From NCBI GenBank assembly GCA_964560355.1, contig CAZLLI010000004.1, positions 1 through 64,000 of the forward strand: a stretch of DNA of 64,000 nucleotides. Direction: 5' to 3'. The notes under the pieces were generated by a model. The model was given only the letters and a program-made list of their open reading frames with translations, ran no database searches and had not been told where the DNA came from. Below are positions 45,342 through 54,945 of this stretch, in pieces. The first letter of the stretch is position 1. Each line of letters opens with the position of its first letter. The position numbers and the translations under genes are program-made. The DNA comes from JAKEHA01 sp964560355 (GTDB lineage Bacteria; Krumholzibacteriota; Krumholzibacteriia; WVZY01; JAKEHA01).

Positions 45342-45541
45342 AACGAGCTTCCTTTCTTAAGTATCTATTTCTTCGCGAGTTGGCCTCCGATGGGGAGCCG
45401 TCTCGTCGCAATCACCCCCTGTGACCGCGCCCGTCCCGTCCGCGTTTCAAGAACTTTTGGGCGGGTCGCGGGCCGCCGCTCCGCTAAGATAGATGAAACC
45501 GGCGGGCCCCCCGCCCGGTCCCATTTTCCGGAGACGATGAA

Positions 45542-46117
45542 TTGTCGAACGACCAGGATCGCGAGCTCGTCGCACGGGCGCTGCGCGGAGACGCTCGGGC
45601 GTTTCGCGACCTCGTCGGCAAGCACCACGCAACCGCGTACGCGGTGGTGCGGGCGGTACTGGGACCGCAGCGCTTCGACGACGTCGACGACGTAATGCAG
45701 CTCGTATACTTGAAGACGTACCAGGGACTCGGGAGCTTTCGCGGCGAATCGAAGTTCTCCACGTGGCTCTATCAGATCGCGCGCCGCGAAGCGCTCGACG
45801 TGGTGTCGAAGCGCCGCGTCGACTCCACCTCTATCGACGACGTCGAAATCGCCGCGCGCGCGGACGACGCCCCCGACGTCGCCACCTTCAACCGCGACAC
45901 GCGCGAGCGCGTGGAACGCGCCATGGGCGAGCTGGACGAGTCCTACCGCACCGCCATCGAGCTGCGCTACATGGCGGAGAAATCCTATGAGGAGATCGCG
46001 GATTTGATGCACTTGCCGGTCGGCACCGTGAAGACGTATGTTCATCGCGGCAAGCTGGACTTGAAGCGCATCCTGTCGCGCCCGACGTGGCGCGAGCGCA
46101 AGGACGCCGTGAGCTGA
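45542..46117 (+). CDS. ECF-type RNA polymerase sigma factor
   Basis: A 191-residue sigma70-family protein. Region 2: DDVDDVMQLVYLKTYQGLGSF and GESKFSTWLYQIARREALD; region 4: ELRYMAEKSYEEIADLMHLP with VGTVKTYVHRGKLDLKR. The TTG at 45542 is the only start that preserves the full region 2; the nearby ATG at 45537 is out of frame. A CCGGAGA sequence lies about ten bases upstream. Its stop overlaps the ATG of the anti-sigma gene (TGATG). It should direct RNA polymerase to a stress or envelope regulon. Confidence 0.92.
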   Translation: MSNDQDRELVARALRGDARAFRDLVGKHHATAYAVVRAVLGPQRFDDVDDVMQLVYLKTYQGLGSFRGESKFSTWLYQIARREALDVVSKRRVDSTSIDDVEIAARADDAPDVATFNRDTRERVERAMGELDESYRTAIELRYMAEKSYEEIADLMHLPVGTVKTYVHRGKLDLKRILSRPTWRERKDAVS

Positions 46118-46656
46118 TGAATCGATTCCACAGCATGGAGTGCGAACGCGTCGAAGCGATGCTGCCGCTGTTCGTCGCGCGCGAGCTGCCCGCCGATGAA
46201 AGCGCGGCGGTGTCGTCGCACGTGAACGGCTGCGAGCGCTGTCGCGAAGCGCTGGCCGCGTACACCGCGCTCGAAACCGTGCTGGTGGCGCGGCGCGCCG
46301 AAGTGCCGCCCGTCGATGGCTTCCTCCCCGACCTGCGCGCCGCGCGCGCGAGCATGCGCGCACGCACGAGCTGGGCGCTGCGCGGTTTCCGCGCCGTCAT
46401 GAGCGTGCCCGGCGTGGCGTCGATGCTGGTGGTGTGGGGAGCGCTCTTGGTTGCGCGCTACAACACGCAGATCACCAACGACGTCGCCCAGAAGTCGACG
46501 CTCGAGCGCATTCCGGCGCTCGTGAAGCACGGCATCGACGCGATGGTGTCGGCGGCGGGCGGCGACGCGTGGACGCTTACCGCGGTATACGGCGCGCTCG
46601 CGATCGGCGTGATCGTTTCGGCGGGCGCTCTGACGATGCGCTTGGTGCGCGAGTAG
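46117..46656 (+). CDS. anti-sigma factor, zinc-finger (zf-HC2) membrane protein
   Basis: A 179-residue protein. The N-terminus has the anti-sigma zinc-finger HVNGCERC (H-x3-C-x2-C) with an upstream CERVEAMLPLFVARELPADE. Two membrane helices follow (about 100-115 and 155-175), separated by a stretch that would face the periplasm. It should hold the ECF sigma at the inner membrane until a signal releases it. It overlaps the sigma gene by one base and its last 80 bases are overlapped by the convergent PNPOx-like gene. Confidence 0.9.
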   Translation: MNRFHSMECERVEAMLPLFVARELPADESAAVSSHVNGCERCREALAAYTALETVLVARRAEVPPVDGFLPDLRAARASMRARTSWALRGFRAVMSVPGVASMLVVWGALLVARYNTQITNDVAQKSTLERIPALVKHGIDAMVSAAGGDAWTLTAVYGALAIGVIVSAGALTMRLVRE

Positions 46657-47302
46657 GGCGCGCGTAGCGCGTGAGGTAGGACGGCGCGGCCACACCGCGC
46701 TTGAGCTTCGAGTCTCGGATCGGCTTCCCAAATCCCTTCACGATCGGCAGCACTCCCGCCCAGATATCCAGCGCGTAGTCCTCGTCGTCGTCGATGGGAC
46801 CGCCGGTGCGAATCTTCGCCGACGCCTCGTCGATCGGCAACTCCAGGATCCAGGTCGCTTTCATTTCCTTCGCATTCGGTTGCCGGCAATCGTCCCAGCG
46901 TCCGGGAATGAGATGCTCGACCAGCGCGCGCAGCGCGTTCATCTTCGCGCGCGGCTCTTCGATCAGGCGCGCTCTTCCGAGCAGCATCACCGAGCGATAG
47001 TTCATCGAGCTGTGGAACGCCGAGCGCGCGACCACCAACTGGTCGGCGAGCGTCACGGTGAGACACAGCTGCACGCCGTCGTCGAGCGCGCGCAGCATGC
47101 GACTCGCCGCCGAGCCGTGGACCAGCACGCGGTCGCCGTCGCGCGCGTGGAGCGTCGGAATCACGAACGGCTGCCCGTCGACCACGAACCCGACGTGGCA
47201 CACCAGCCCTTCGTCCAGGATGGCGTCGATAGTGGTGCGGTCGTAGTGCCCGCGCTTCGGCAGGCGTCGCACGCGCGTGCGGGGCGTCGGGTGCTTCTTC
47301 AT
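46577..47302 (-). CDS. pyridoxamine 5'-phosphate oxidase-like FMN-binding protein
   Basis: A 241-residue protein; the ATG at 47302 overlaps the stop of nth (ATGA). It has the split-barrel pattern of the PNPOx-like family: RGHYDRTTIDAILDEGLVCHVGF, VIPTLHARDGDRVLVHGSAASRM and VLVARSAFHSSMNYRSVMLLG. These proteins usually bind FMN or F420 and reduce small molecules; the substrate is unknown. The last 25 or so residues are basic and may be an extension from the overlap with the anti-sigma gene on the other strand. Confidence 0.82.
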   Translation of the reverse strand: MKKHPTPRTRVRRLPKRGHYDRTTIDAILDEGLVCHVGFVVDGQPFVIPTLHARDGDRVLVHGSAASRMLRALDDGVQLCLTVTLADQLVVARSAFHSSMNYRSVMLLGRARLIEEPRAKMNALRALVEHLIPGRWDDCRQPNAKEMKATWILELPIDEASAKIRTGGPIDDDEDYALDIWAGVLPIVKGFGKPIRDSKLKRGVAAPSYLTRYARPTRAPSASSERPPKRSRRSRARRIPR

Positions 47303-48087
47303 TCGATCAGCTTCGGGCAGTGTTCCGCGGCCGGGCACTCGTCGCACTTCGGGTTGCGCGCGGTGCAGCAGCGACGGCCGTGCCACGGAATCAAATGAGA
47401 CAGCGATATCCACGTGCTCTCCGGGAAGATCACCATCATGTCGCGCTCGACCTTGTCGGCGTCGTGCTGGATCGAAAAGCCCATGCGGTTCGAGAGGCGC
47501 AGCATGTGGGTGTCGACCACGACGCCGGGCACGCCGTAGATGTTGGCGAGGATCACGTTCGCGGTCTTGCGCCCGACGCCGGGGAGCTTGAGCAAGTCCT
47601 CCATCGTGCGCGGCATCTCGCCGTTGAACTGCTCGACCAGTAGTTTGGCAGCGGCCTTGATGGCCTTGGTCTTGTTGTTGAAGAAGCCCGTGCTCTTGAT
47701 TTCTTCCTTGAGCACATCATCCTTCGCGTTCAAGTAGTCGCGCACGGTACGGTACTTTTTGAACAGAGCCGGCGTCACCATGTTGACGCGCGCGTCCGTG
47801 CACTGCGCGGCGAGGATGGTCGAGACCAGTGCTTCGAGCGCGTTGGTGAAATCGAGCTCGCAGCGCGCGTCGGGGTAGGCTTCCTTCAAATCGTCGAGGA
47901 GCGCGAGCGCGCGCCGGCGCAACTCGGGTGTCACCACGATGGGGGCCGATTTCGGGGCCGTGGCCCGGCGCGAGGCAGGCTTGGGCGCAGCGGGCTTTGC
48001 CTTCCTTGGAACGTGCTTGCTCGCGACGACCGGCCGCGGATTGCGGGGCGCTTTGCGTCGCTGCGATCGTGCAGTGGTGCGCTTCAT
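47299..48087 (-). CDS. nth: endonuclease III
   Basis: A 262-residue base-excision glycosylase/AP lyase. The helix-hairpin-helix LPGVGRKTANV carries the catalytic Lys, VVDTHMLRLSNR the catalytic Asp, and the [4Fe-4S] cluster cysteines are in CTARNPKCDECPAAEHC (C-x6-C-x2-C-x5-C), all present. It removes oxidised pyrimidines. About 50 basic Lys/Ala/Pro-rich residues precede the catalytic domain, an N-terminal tail longer than in E. coli. ATG 48087 is preferred over 48099. Confidence 0.94.
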   Translation of the reverse strand: MKRTTARSQRRKAPRNPRPVVASKHVPRKAKPAAPKPASRRATAPKSAPIVVTPELRRRALALLDDLKEAYPDARCELDFTNALEALVSTILAAQCTDARVNMVTPALFKKYRTVRDYLNAKDDVLKEEIKSTGFFNNKTKAIKAAAKLLVEQFNGEMPRTMEDLLKLPGVGRKTANVILANIYGVPGVVVDTHMLRLSNRMGFSIQHDADKVERDMMVIFPESTWISLSHLIPWHGRRCCTARNPKCDECPAAEHCPKLIE

Positions 48088-48120
48088 GACGCGCAGCATA
48101 ACGCGTTTTCGAAGCGCGCG

Positions 48121-48915
48121 CTAGCGGACCGGAAAGCGCGTGCTCGCGCCCACGAACACACGCCAGTCTTCGGTGTCTTCGGCCAGGCCTCGATAGACAC
48201 CGGCGTCAAACTGCCAATTGTCTCGCACGATGTAGGTGACGCCGGCGTCGAGTGTGGTGTCGTCGATGGCGTCGTTGTCGAAGCTGTCGCGCGACACGTA
48301 CAGCTCCAAGAAGCCGGACAGGTTTCCGACGATGGCGGTGCCGAAGGAACCCGACACCGAGCCCCAGTAGTCGTCGTTGTCGACGCGCGTGAATCCCGCC
48401 ATGGTGCTGAACGCCGCATTCTCGCCGATCGGAAACGAGAGCGGCGCGAACATTCCCCACGTCACGAAGTCAAAGGTCGAATTGCCGCGCGTCGGCACGC
48501 TCGCGAAGGGGAGCAGCGCGAACGCGATGCCGCCGTCGTCGTTGCCCGCTAGGTTGAACTTCAGGCGCACGCCCGCGTGACCGGTGCCGCTGTCGTCGTC
48601 GTCGGGCTGTCCGGCGACTTCGACGTTCACGTCTTCCCACGGAATGAACGTGAATTGGAAGTCGATGCTGCGCGTGAGACCATACTTCGCGTTGAGCGTG
48701 AAGACGTCGGCCGTCGTGACGCGCTCGTGGTTGCCGTTGATGCGTCCCACCGAATAGAGATCGGATTCGATCTGCACGTACCCGCGCGGTACCGTGTATG
48801 GACTTTCAGTGCGGTCGGGGCGGTCGGTGGCGAGTGGGCGCACGTCGGACTGCGCGAACGCCGGGATAGCGCTCGCGACAGCGAGCGCGATAAACACTCC
48901 ACGCACGGGATTCAT
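48121..48915 (-). CDS. outer-membrane channel-like protein (MetA-pathway of phenol degradation-type barrel)
   Basis: A 264-residue protein with a signal peptide (ending AFAQ). The mature start PLATDRPDRTESPYTVPRGYVQIESDLYSV is the hallmark of the 'putative MetA-pathway of phenol degradation' outer-membrane family, followed by alternating strands (FQFTFIPWEDVNVEV, GGIAFALLPFASVP) and a final FVGASTRFPVR. It should form a beta-barrel, probably a channel for small hydrophobic or aromatic molecules (inference). Confidence 0.82.
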   Translation of the reverse strand: MNPVRGVFIALAVASAIPAFAQSDVRPLATDRPDRTESPYTVPRGYVQIESDLYSVGRINGNHERVTTADVFTLNAKYGLTRSIDFQFTFIPWEDVNVEVAGQPDDDDSGTGHAGVRLKFNLAGNDDGGIAFALLPFASVPTRGNSTFDFVTWGMFAPLSFPIGENAAFSTMAGFTRVDNDDYWGSVSGSFGTAIVGNLSGFLELYVSRDSFDNDAIDDTTLDAGVTYIVRDNWQFDAGVYRGLAEDTEDWRVFVGASTRFPVR

Positions 48916-49012
48916 GCTTCGCAGTATACGAGGCGTTCGCGCGAAAGGGAATCGCGACGGCGCGCGAGCCGTCGATTAGGAGGAGGCTAAATTGTAGAAG
49001 AAGACTAAATCG

Positions 49013-50770
49013 TCAGCGCGCGCGCGCGGCGAACGCCTTGCGCACCGCGGCCGGGGTGTGCGTGTTGAAGACGTCGTCCTTGGTGAGCCAGCCCTTGCGC
49101 GCGACGCCGACGCCGTAGCGGTAATACGCGATCTCGTGGATGTGGTGGGCGTCGGGATTGATGACGAATTGCACGCCGATGTCCTTGGCGGTGCGAATGT
49201 GGCGCCAGTCCAAGTCGAGCCGGTACGGGTGGGCGTTGATCTCGATGAGCACCTTGTGCTTCGCGCACGCTTCGAATATCGCGACCAAATTCACCGGATA
49301 ACCGTCGCGCGAGAGCAGCAGCCTCCCGGTAGGGTGTCCCAGCATGGTGGTGAAGGGGTTCGACGCCGCGGTGACGATGCGCTTGGTCATTTCGGCTTCG
49401 GTGCCCGTGAATTGTCCGTGCACCGACGCCACCACGTAGTCGAAGGTGGCCAGCGTCTCGTCGTCGTAATCGAGGCGGCCGTCTTGCAGAATGTCGCTCT
49501 CGATCCCCGCGAAGAGCACGAACGGTTTCAGCTCCGCGTTGAGGGCGGCGATCTCCTTCAGCTGCTTCGCCACTTTCTCTTGGGTGAGACCGCCCGCGTA
49601 CACCGCGGTCTGGCTGTGATCCGCGATGCCGAGGTAGTCGAGCCCCAGCTCCTTCGCTGCCTCCGCCATCTCGCGCAGCGTCGAACGCCCGTCGCTCGCG
49701 GTGGTGTGGCAGTGGAAGGTGCCGCGAATGTCGCCGACTTCGATCAGCTTGGGGAGCGCGCGCTCTTCGGCCGCCTCGATCTCGCCCGCGTTCTCGCGCA
49801 TCTCGGGCGGAATCCAGTCCATCCCCAGCTTCGCGAACAACGCCGGCTCGTCCTTGATCTTCACCGCGTCTTCGCCCTTGAACAACCCGTACTCGTTGAG
49901 CTTGTAGCCCAGCTTCTTGGCGCGCGCGCGCACTTCCGTGTTGTGCTCCTTGCTGCCCGTGAAGTAGTGGAGCGCGGCGGGGAATTCGTCGTCTTTCACC
50001 ACGCGCAGGTCGACGTGGATGCCCGACTTCATGATGACGCTCGACTTCGTCGGTCCCTTGGCGATCACCGTGGCGACGTTGGGGAGCGTCGTGAACACGT
50101 CCATCACCGGGTCCGCGTGCTCCGCGGTGGCGAGAATGTCGATGTCGCCGATCGTCTCCTTGAAGCGGCGCAAGCTCCCGCCGATCACCGCGTGCTCCAC
50201 CCCCTTCACCGCGCGCACCGCGCCCAGAATCGCGCTCGCCTCGTCGAACGCCACGCTATAAAGGAAGCGCTGCGAGTATTTTCGGTAGCGCGCGACCGCG
50301 TTCAGAATGTTGAGCTGCGTCTTCTCGCCGAACCCCGGCAGCACCGCCAGCTTGCCGTCGCGCCCCGCCTGCTCCAACTCGTCGACCGACTTCACGCCCA
50401 GCTTGTCGTACACCGCTTTGACTTTCTTCGGCCCCATCCCCGTGACCCGCAGCATCTCCAGCACGCCCGCCGGGACCTTCTTGCGCAGCTTCTCGTACTC
50501 ATCGAAGGTGCCCGTCTCCAGCATCGACTTCACGTCGGCGAAGATCGACTTGCCGATGCCGCGCACTTCCAACAACTCGCCGCTCTCGACCAGCTTCTGC
50601 AAATCGTCGGAAAGGTCCTCGATCGCCGCGGACCCATTCTCGAACGCACGAATACGAAACGGATTGTCGCCCGTGATCTCGAGCATGGCCGCGACGTCGC
50701 GCAGAGCACGCGCAACATCCGCCTTGCTGACGGCGACGCGAGGAGGTGTGGGCTTGCGCGAACTCGTCAT
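49013..50770 (-). CDS. polX: bacterial family X DNA polymerase with PHP domain
   Basis: A 585-residue PolX. The N-terminal 8-kDa-like and HhH regions (ALRDVAAMLEITGDNPFRIRAFENGS; VTGMGPKKVKAVYDKLG) are followed by the polymerase active site GGSLRRFKETIGDIDIL with the D-x-D pair and a third Asp in HVDLRVV. The C-terminal PHP domain has HCHTTASDGRS, IADHSQ and NPDAHH metal motifs, expected to give 3'-5' exonuclease or phosphatase activity. It fills short gaps in base-excision repair. It lies 24 bp after the 1360-residue secreted protein. Confidence 0.95.
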   Translation of the reverse strand: MTSSRKPTPPRVAVSKADVARALRDVAAMLEITGDNPFRIRAFENGSAAIEDLSDDLQKLVESGELLEVRGIGKSIFADVKSMLETGTFDEYEKLRKKVPAGVLEMLRVTGMGPKKVKAVYDKLGVKSVDELEQAGRDGKLAVLPGFGEKTQLNILNAVARYRKYSQRFLYSVAFDEASAILGAVRAVKGVEHAVIGGSLRRFKETIGDIDILATAEHADPVMDVFTTLPNVATVIAKGPTKSSVIMKSGIHVDLRVVKDDEFPAALHYFTGSKEHNTEVRARAKKLGYKLNEYGLFKGEDAVKIKDEPALFAKLGMDWIPPEMRENAGEIEAAEERALPKLIEVGDIRGTFHCHTTASDGRSTLREMAEAAKELGLDYLGIADHSQTAVYAGGLTQEKVAKQLKEIAALNAELKPFVLFAGIESDILQDGRLDYDDETLATFDYVVASVHGQFTGTEAEMTKRIVTAASNPFTTMLGHPTGRLLLSRDGYPVNLVAIFEACAKHKVLIEINAHPYRLDLDWRHIRTAKDIGVQFVINPDAHHIHEIAYYRYGVGVARKGWLTKDDVFNTHTPAAVRKAFAARAR

Positions 50771-50794
50771 TCTGAAGCGTCCAGAAAGAAGGGG

Positions 50795-53700
50795 CTACTT
50801 CAGAATCGTCATTTTCTTCGTGTCGGTAAACGAACCCGCCTTCAATTTGTAGAAATATGTCCCACTGGAGACGATTGCTCCATTGTCGTTGCGGCCGCCC
50901 CAAATCACTTTGTACGCCCCGCGCTCACGACGCTCATTGACCAATTCGCGAACCCGACGCCCCGCCACGTCGTAGATCGTGAGCGTGACATGCCTCGCAT
51001 CCTTGATCGAGAACGCCAGGGTCGTCGTGGGATTGAACGGGTTCGGGAAGTTCTGTTCGAGGCGGTCGTGGTACACGCGTGCGACCGCTGGATCGAACGA
51101 CACGCTCAATCCGCCGGACATAGAGGCAACAATCTGGCTGCCCGCGGCTGACTCGAGAAGCACGTCGCCAGTCACGAGTACAAATTCCTCGTCGACAACG
51201 TCGAATGGTTCGGTGCCCGTGACAGAGAACACGATTTCTCCTAGGTTCGCATCCGAATCCGAGAACGTGTCCGAAACAAGAGCTCCAAAGTACAATTGCT
51301 TTTCGCCATCGCGATCCACCGGCGCGAATGCAACTGTCCCAATGGGACTTTGAGCGGGGCGCCACTCGGCAAATGCAAGGCGGTCGTTGCGTGCTGCCAA
51401 CGCGAATAGGGAGGTCGTAACGTCGGAGAAGTTGGCAACGCTAACCCCCACGATGAGCTGATGACTGGTAGCAGTCGGATACTCCTCCGTGAACTGGAGG
51501 CTTACCGACGCATCTGACTGCGTCACCGCCGCCGGAGCGTTCGATGGCCCGTACTGGCTGCCGTGATTATTGTGTGTTCCAAAAACTGAGAAATCCTCGA
51601 TGCGGATCTTTCCATCACCATTAAAGTCCCGGCAATCGTTCGGTGGCGCCGGATCCTGTGGATAACCGCCTTGCCCGAAAAGGGCGAAGTCCTGAAGATT
51701 GACGTTCCCGCTCCCGTTCAGATCGGGCGATCGGAGTGTAACGACGGCCTGAGTTGACAGGGGGTACCCGTTCAGGAGGACGTCGGCTGCATCGCCGTTC
51801 GAACAAATGCAATTCGGCGGAGGCGACGGATTCGCCCGGCCGCCAAACCCTCGGTGCCCAATCTTCGTCGTGTAGTTGGGGGCGGTCGCGGCGCCATCGG
51901 CCATGAGAAGACCGTCCGCGTCGAAGACCGTAGCAACGAGATCCTGTATGTCCAGTCGAAGCTCGTCAGCGGCGATTGTGCGACTCACGACGCCTTCATC
52001 AAGATCGACACTTATTTCGGTCCGCGAAAGAGTATTCACTGCCGGACACGCGTCGCCCGCCGGGCACGTCGGAACAACACCCGATGGGGAAACCGATACT
52101 GTTGCATTCGGAACGCACCCAACGTCAAACGCCCCCACTCGCTCGCCGAAATAGCCCTGACTTGGTGTCACGGGCGCAACAGCGGGTGAAGAGGCGTAGA
52201 GTTGATAGTCGCCCGAGCCAGCGCTGCAGAACTGCGGATTCAGATTGTAGACGACTTGACCGTTGGCCTGCCATTCCGCGTCAGTGGGCGATCCGCTCGC
52301 GGAGGCATTCTGGAACACGACGGAGTGCTGCATCGTGGGCGTCCCCGAGACCACCCGAACCGCCGGTCCACCGTTGAACGCAATTACGCACTTGTCGACT
52401 GCAATCGAGCTGCCTCCCTGCACGATTGTCGCCGACTCGGTGTTGTTCGCGACCGTGCACTTTGTGAGTGAAGCACTGCCCGTTCGCATATCGATGCCGG
52501 TCGCATTGTCGGAAAACAGAGTGCCGTTCGCGGTTACACTTGCATACCCCTCGACGGCGGTCGCGCATCCCGCGAAAACACAATTGGCCAGGGTAACAGG
52601 GGCATAGTTCGACATCGCCAAGGCATCGCCCGTAAACATACAAGCGTCGAACGAACTAGCGCCGGCGAGAATCGAAACTGTCGAGGCGCCACAGTCGATG
52701 AAACTCGTGGCACTCGCTGTCACTCCCGCCCGTGCGAGAACTGCCGTCGCGCAATCACGGATCTCACACCCGGTCAGCGTCAGCGGGACATAGCTCTCGA
52801 TCCCCGTAGACGCATTTTCAAGGACGGTGTGGGAAACGCTCACCGCGCTCCCAGACTCGCACGTGATTCCAACCCAATCACTGTTCGTCCTGGGGCCCCA
52901 CGATTCAAAAACGATGGGGTCTTCTTCGGCACCGAAGGCCGTCAATTCGCCAGCCACATTGATCTCGATGCGATTCACGTCAGCGCCCAAAGCGGAAAGG
53001 TCCTCATTGAAAATCTTGACGTGAGTGTCCGCGGCAATCTCAAGCGCTCCTCCTTCCGGCACCGTTACGTCACCCATTACAAAAACATCTCCTTCCCATG
53101 TACGCAACGCGCCACCGGGTGTGAGAACACCAAACTCGTACTCGTATACAAACGCGTTCAGCGGGTTCGTAAAGAACTCAGGAAATGCGGCGGCGCATCC
53201 TACTGCAATGACCACAGATCCTATCGAACGCCCGAACTCAGTCACCGTGACCGATGCGCTTACCAGATCACCAACCGTGACTGACGGAGTGAAGGTAATT
53301 GGTTCGATGAAGACAATATCCTCAGGGTGCAGCTGTAGAGTACCCTCCTTCCTAGAATAACCCAGAACCCACCCGGTCGGGACGATGGCCACCAACGGAG
53401 AATTGTTTGGAACCTGTGCCCGCGCATTTCCACGAATACGAATCTGCAACTCATGCTCAGAATCATCATCAAAGTACTCACCTGCGCGAAATACCATGTA
53501 ATCCGTGCCATAGGCGTAGACATCGACGTAGTCCCTTGACAGGTCAGCCGCCACATATATGTCTGTGATGAGCGTCGCGTTGCTCTCGTCAGATGCACCT
53601 AGTACGAAATCCGGCGGCAGAATCCGGACGTTCCAACAGCCACGACTTCCAACGGGCTGAGGCGGACAGTCAACCGGCGTCATGGGCGTCGCCTCATGGG

Positions 53701-54877
53701 ACGTGCAGTTGTCCTGGAAGAAACCGAAGTCTTGAACCGTGTTTACCGGACCAAGCCCGAACTCGGAATCGGCAGTGAACTCTGGCGCATTCGCGAACTT
53801 TGCCGCGAGGTAGTTCCCAAATACGCGATTCAGTCGATCCTTGTCATTCGTACCACCTACCCAATCGTAGTCGCCGTCCCAGAGAACTTGCGCGAGATTC
53901 TCCAGCCGCAATCGCTTGTACGATGGCTCCGTGTCGTTCCGGATCCAACGATAGAGGACATCGTCCGTTTCGTCCGATGGATTGCCTTTAAAGACCTCAT
54001 AGAGATAAATCATCCAGGGCTTGTAGACTTGGTACTTTGGTGAAGGAGAACCGAATCGCGGAATGTCACATGGCTCGTTGTCCATGATCGACGCGTCATA
54101 GGGCAAATCGAAAACCAGAGGACGCCAGCCATCCAGCAGATACTCGGCCAATGTCGATAAGGACTCATTGATTCCGTCGTAACCACCAGAGCCGTTTGCA
54201 GCGAAACATAGATGCTGCAACTCGTGGCCGACAGCCATCGATAGAAAGTCGGCATCGGTTATTGGCGCGCAAGGTACTTCTGGATCGCAAAGATCAGGAC
54301 AAGGGTAGTCAGATGCGTTCAGGATCAGAATGTTGTCGGCTTGACTCGAGGCACCTTGGCAGGCCACGCCGAATGACGGCGGGCATGGGCATGGCAGGTC
54401 CGATGTATCGTAGGCCAGCAGCACTATCTTCGCGTACGTGGTGTAGCCGATTGTGAACTTGACGCCAGCGTACGAATCGTTTTGATCGGCTTCCTCGCGC
54501 ATGAAGTAGTTCCATACAATTCCAAAAACATCGTCGTCAGTAATCGTTGTATCATTGTTTGAGATAGATCCGATGACGTCCTCCCACTCACTCTGTGACC
54601 AACGATTGGAGACGCTATCGCTCACATATAGTTCAAACACCTGATCAAATGCTGGGAACAAGGAGGACACATTGAACTCATTGGGATATGTGCTGATGTC
54701 GCTTCCGAATAGGTGTAAGATATCGCCAAGCGCCGCTGCATAAGCGGCTGTCGAATCGGAAAGCACGCAGAGCGGCATCGGGACTTCTTGGGCCTGCCCG
54801 TTCCTCGCGGCAGGAAGACTTAAGAGAACGAATAGTGGAGTCGCAAAGGAGCGCAAACAAGGAAGACGCCGTTTCAT
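50795..54877 (-). CDS. large secreted metalloprotease-like protein with beta-helix, dockerin-like and T9SS/FlgD-like C-terminus
   Basis: A 1360-residue protein with a signal peptide (ending GQAQ). At about residue 217 HELQH is followed by INESLSTLAEYLLDG, the HExxH plus distal Glu of M30-like (hyicolysin-type) zinc peptidases. A middle region (about 640-900) of short repeats such as CTVANNTESATIVQGGSS reads as a right-handed parallel beta-helix. Around 1050-1100 two calcium-loop units, DLNGSGNVNLQDFALFG and DFNGDGKIRIEDFSVFG, form a dockerin-like pair. The end NFPNPFNPTTTLAFSI with YDVAGRRVREL is a FlgD/type IX sorting-like domain. Base composition is clearly more A/T-rich than its surroundings. 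Presumably secreted, surface-attached protein degradation. Confidence 0.82.
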   Translation of the reverse strand: MKRRLPCLRSFATPLFVLLSLPAARNGQAQEVPMPLCVLSDSTAAYAAALGDILHLFGSDISTYPNEFNVSSLFPAFDQVFELYVSDSVSNRWSQSEWEDVIGSISNNDTTITDDDVFGIVWNYFMREEADQNDSYAGVKFTIGYTTYAKIVLLAYDTSDLPCPCPPSFGVACQGASSQADNILILNASDYPCPDLCDPEVPCAPITDADFLSMAVGHELQHLCFAANGSGGYDGINESLSTLAEYLLDGWRPLVFDLPYDASIMDNEPCDIPRFGSPSPKYQVYKPWMIYLYEVFKGNPSDETDDVLYRWIRNDTEPSYKRLRLENLAQVLWDGDYDWVGGTNDKDRLNRVFGNYLAAKFANAPEFTADSEFGLGPVNTVQDFGFFQDNCTSHEATPMTPVDCPPQPVGSRGCWNVRILPPDFVLGASDESNATLITDIYVAADLSRDYVDVYAYGTDYMVFRAGEYFDDDSEHELQIRIRGNARAQVPNNSPLVAIVPTGWVLGYSRKEGTLQLHPEDIVFIEPITFTPSVTVGDLVSASVTVTEFGRSIGSVVIAVGCAAAFPEFFTNPLNAFVYEYEFGVLTPGGALRTWEGDVFVMGDVTVPEGGALEIAADTHVKIFNEDLSALGADVNRIEINVAGELTAFGAEEDPIVFESWGPRTNSDWVGITCESGSAVSVSHTVLENASTGIESYVPLTLTGCEIRDCATAVLARAGVTASATSFIDCGASTVSILAGASSFDACMFTGDALAMSNYAPVTLANCVFAGCATAVEGYASVTANGTLFSDNATGIDMRTGSASLTKCTVANNTESATIVQGGSSIAVDKCVIAFNGGPAVRVVSGTPTMQHSVVFQNASASGSPTDAEWQANGQVVYNLNPQFCSAGSGDYQLYASSPAVAPVTPSQGYFGERVGAFDVGCVPNATVSVSPSGVVPTCPAGDACPAVNTLSRTEISVDLDEGVVSRTIAADELRLDIQDLVATVFDADGLLMADGAATAPNYTTKIGHRGFGGRANPSPPPNCICSNGDAADVLLNGYPLSTQAVVTLRSPDLNGSGNVNLQDFALFGQGGYPQDPAPPNDCRDFNGDGKIRIEDFSVFGTHNNHGSQYGPSNAPAAVTQSDASVSLQFTEEYPTATSHQLIVGVSVANFSDVTTSLFALAARNDRLAFAEWRPAQSPIGTVAFAPVDRDGEKQLYFGALVSDTFSDSDANLGEIVFSVTGTEPFDVVDEEFVLVTGDVLLESAAGSQIVASMSGGLSVSFDPAVARVYHDRLEQNFPNPFNPTTTLAFSIKDARHVTLTIYDVAGRRVRELVNERRERGAYKVIWGGRNDNGAIVSSGTYFYKLKAGSFTDTKKMTILK

Positions 54878-54945
54878 TTCTAAACCTCCCCGGGGCTAAA
54901 AATGGCACCTAGCGGAAGAAATCGCAGCAGGCCGCGATGGCCTGA

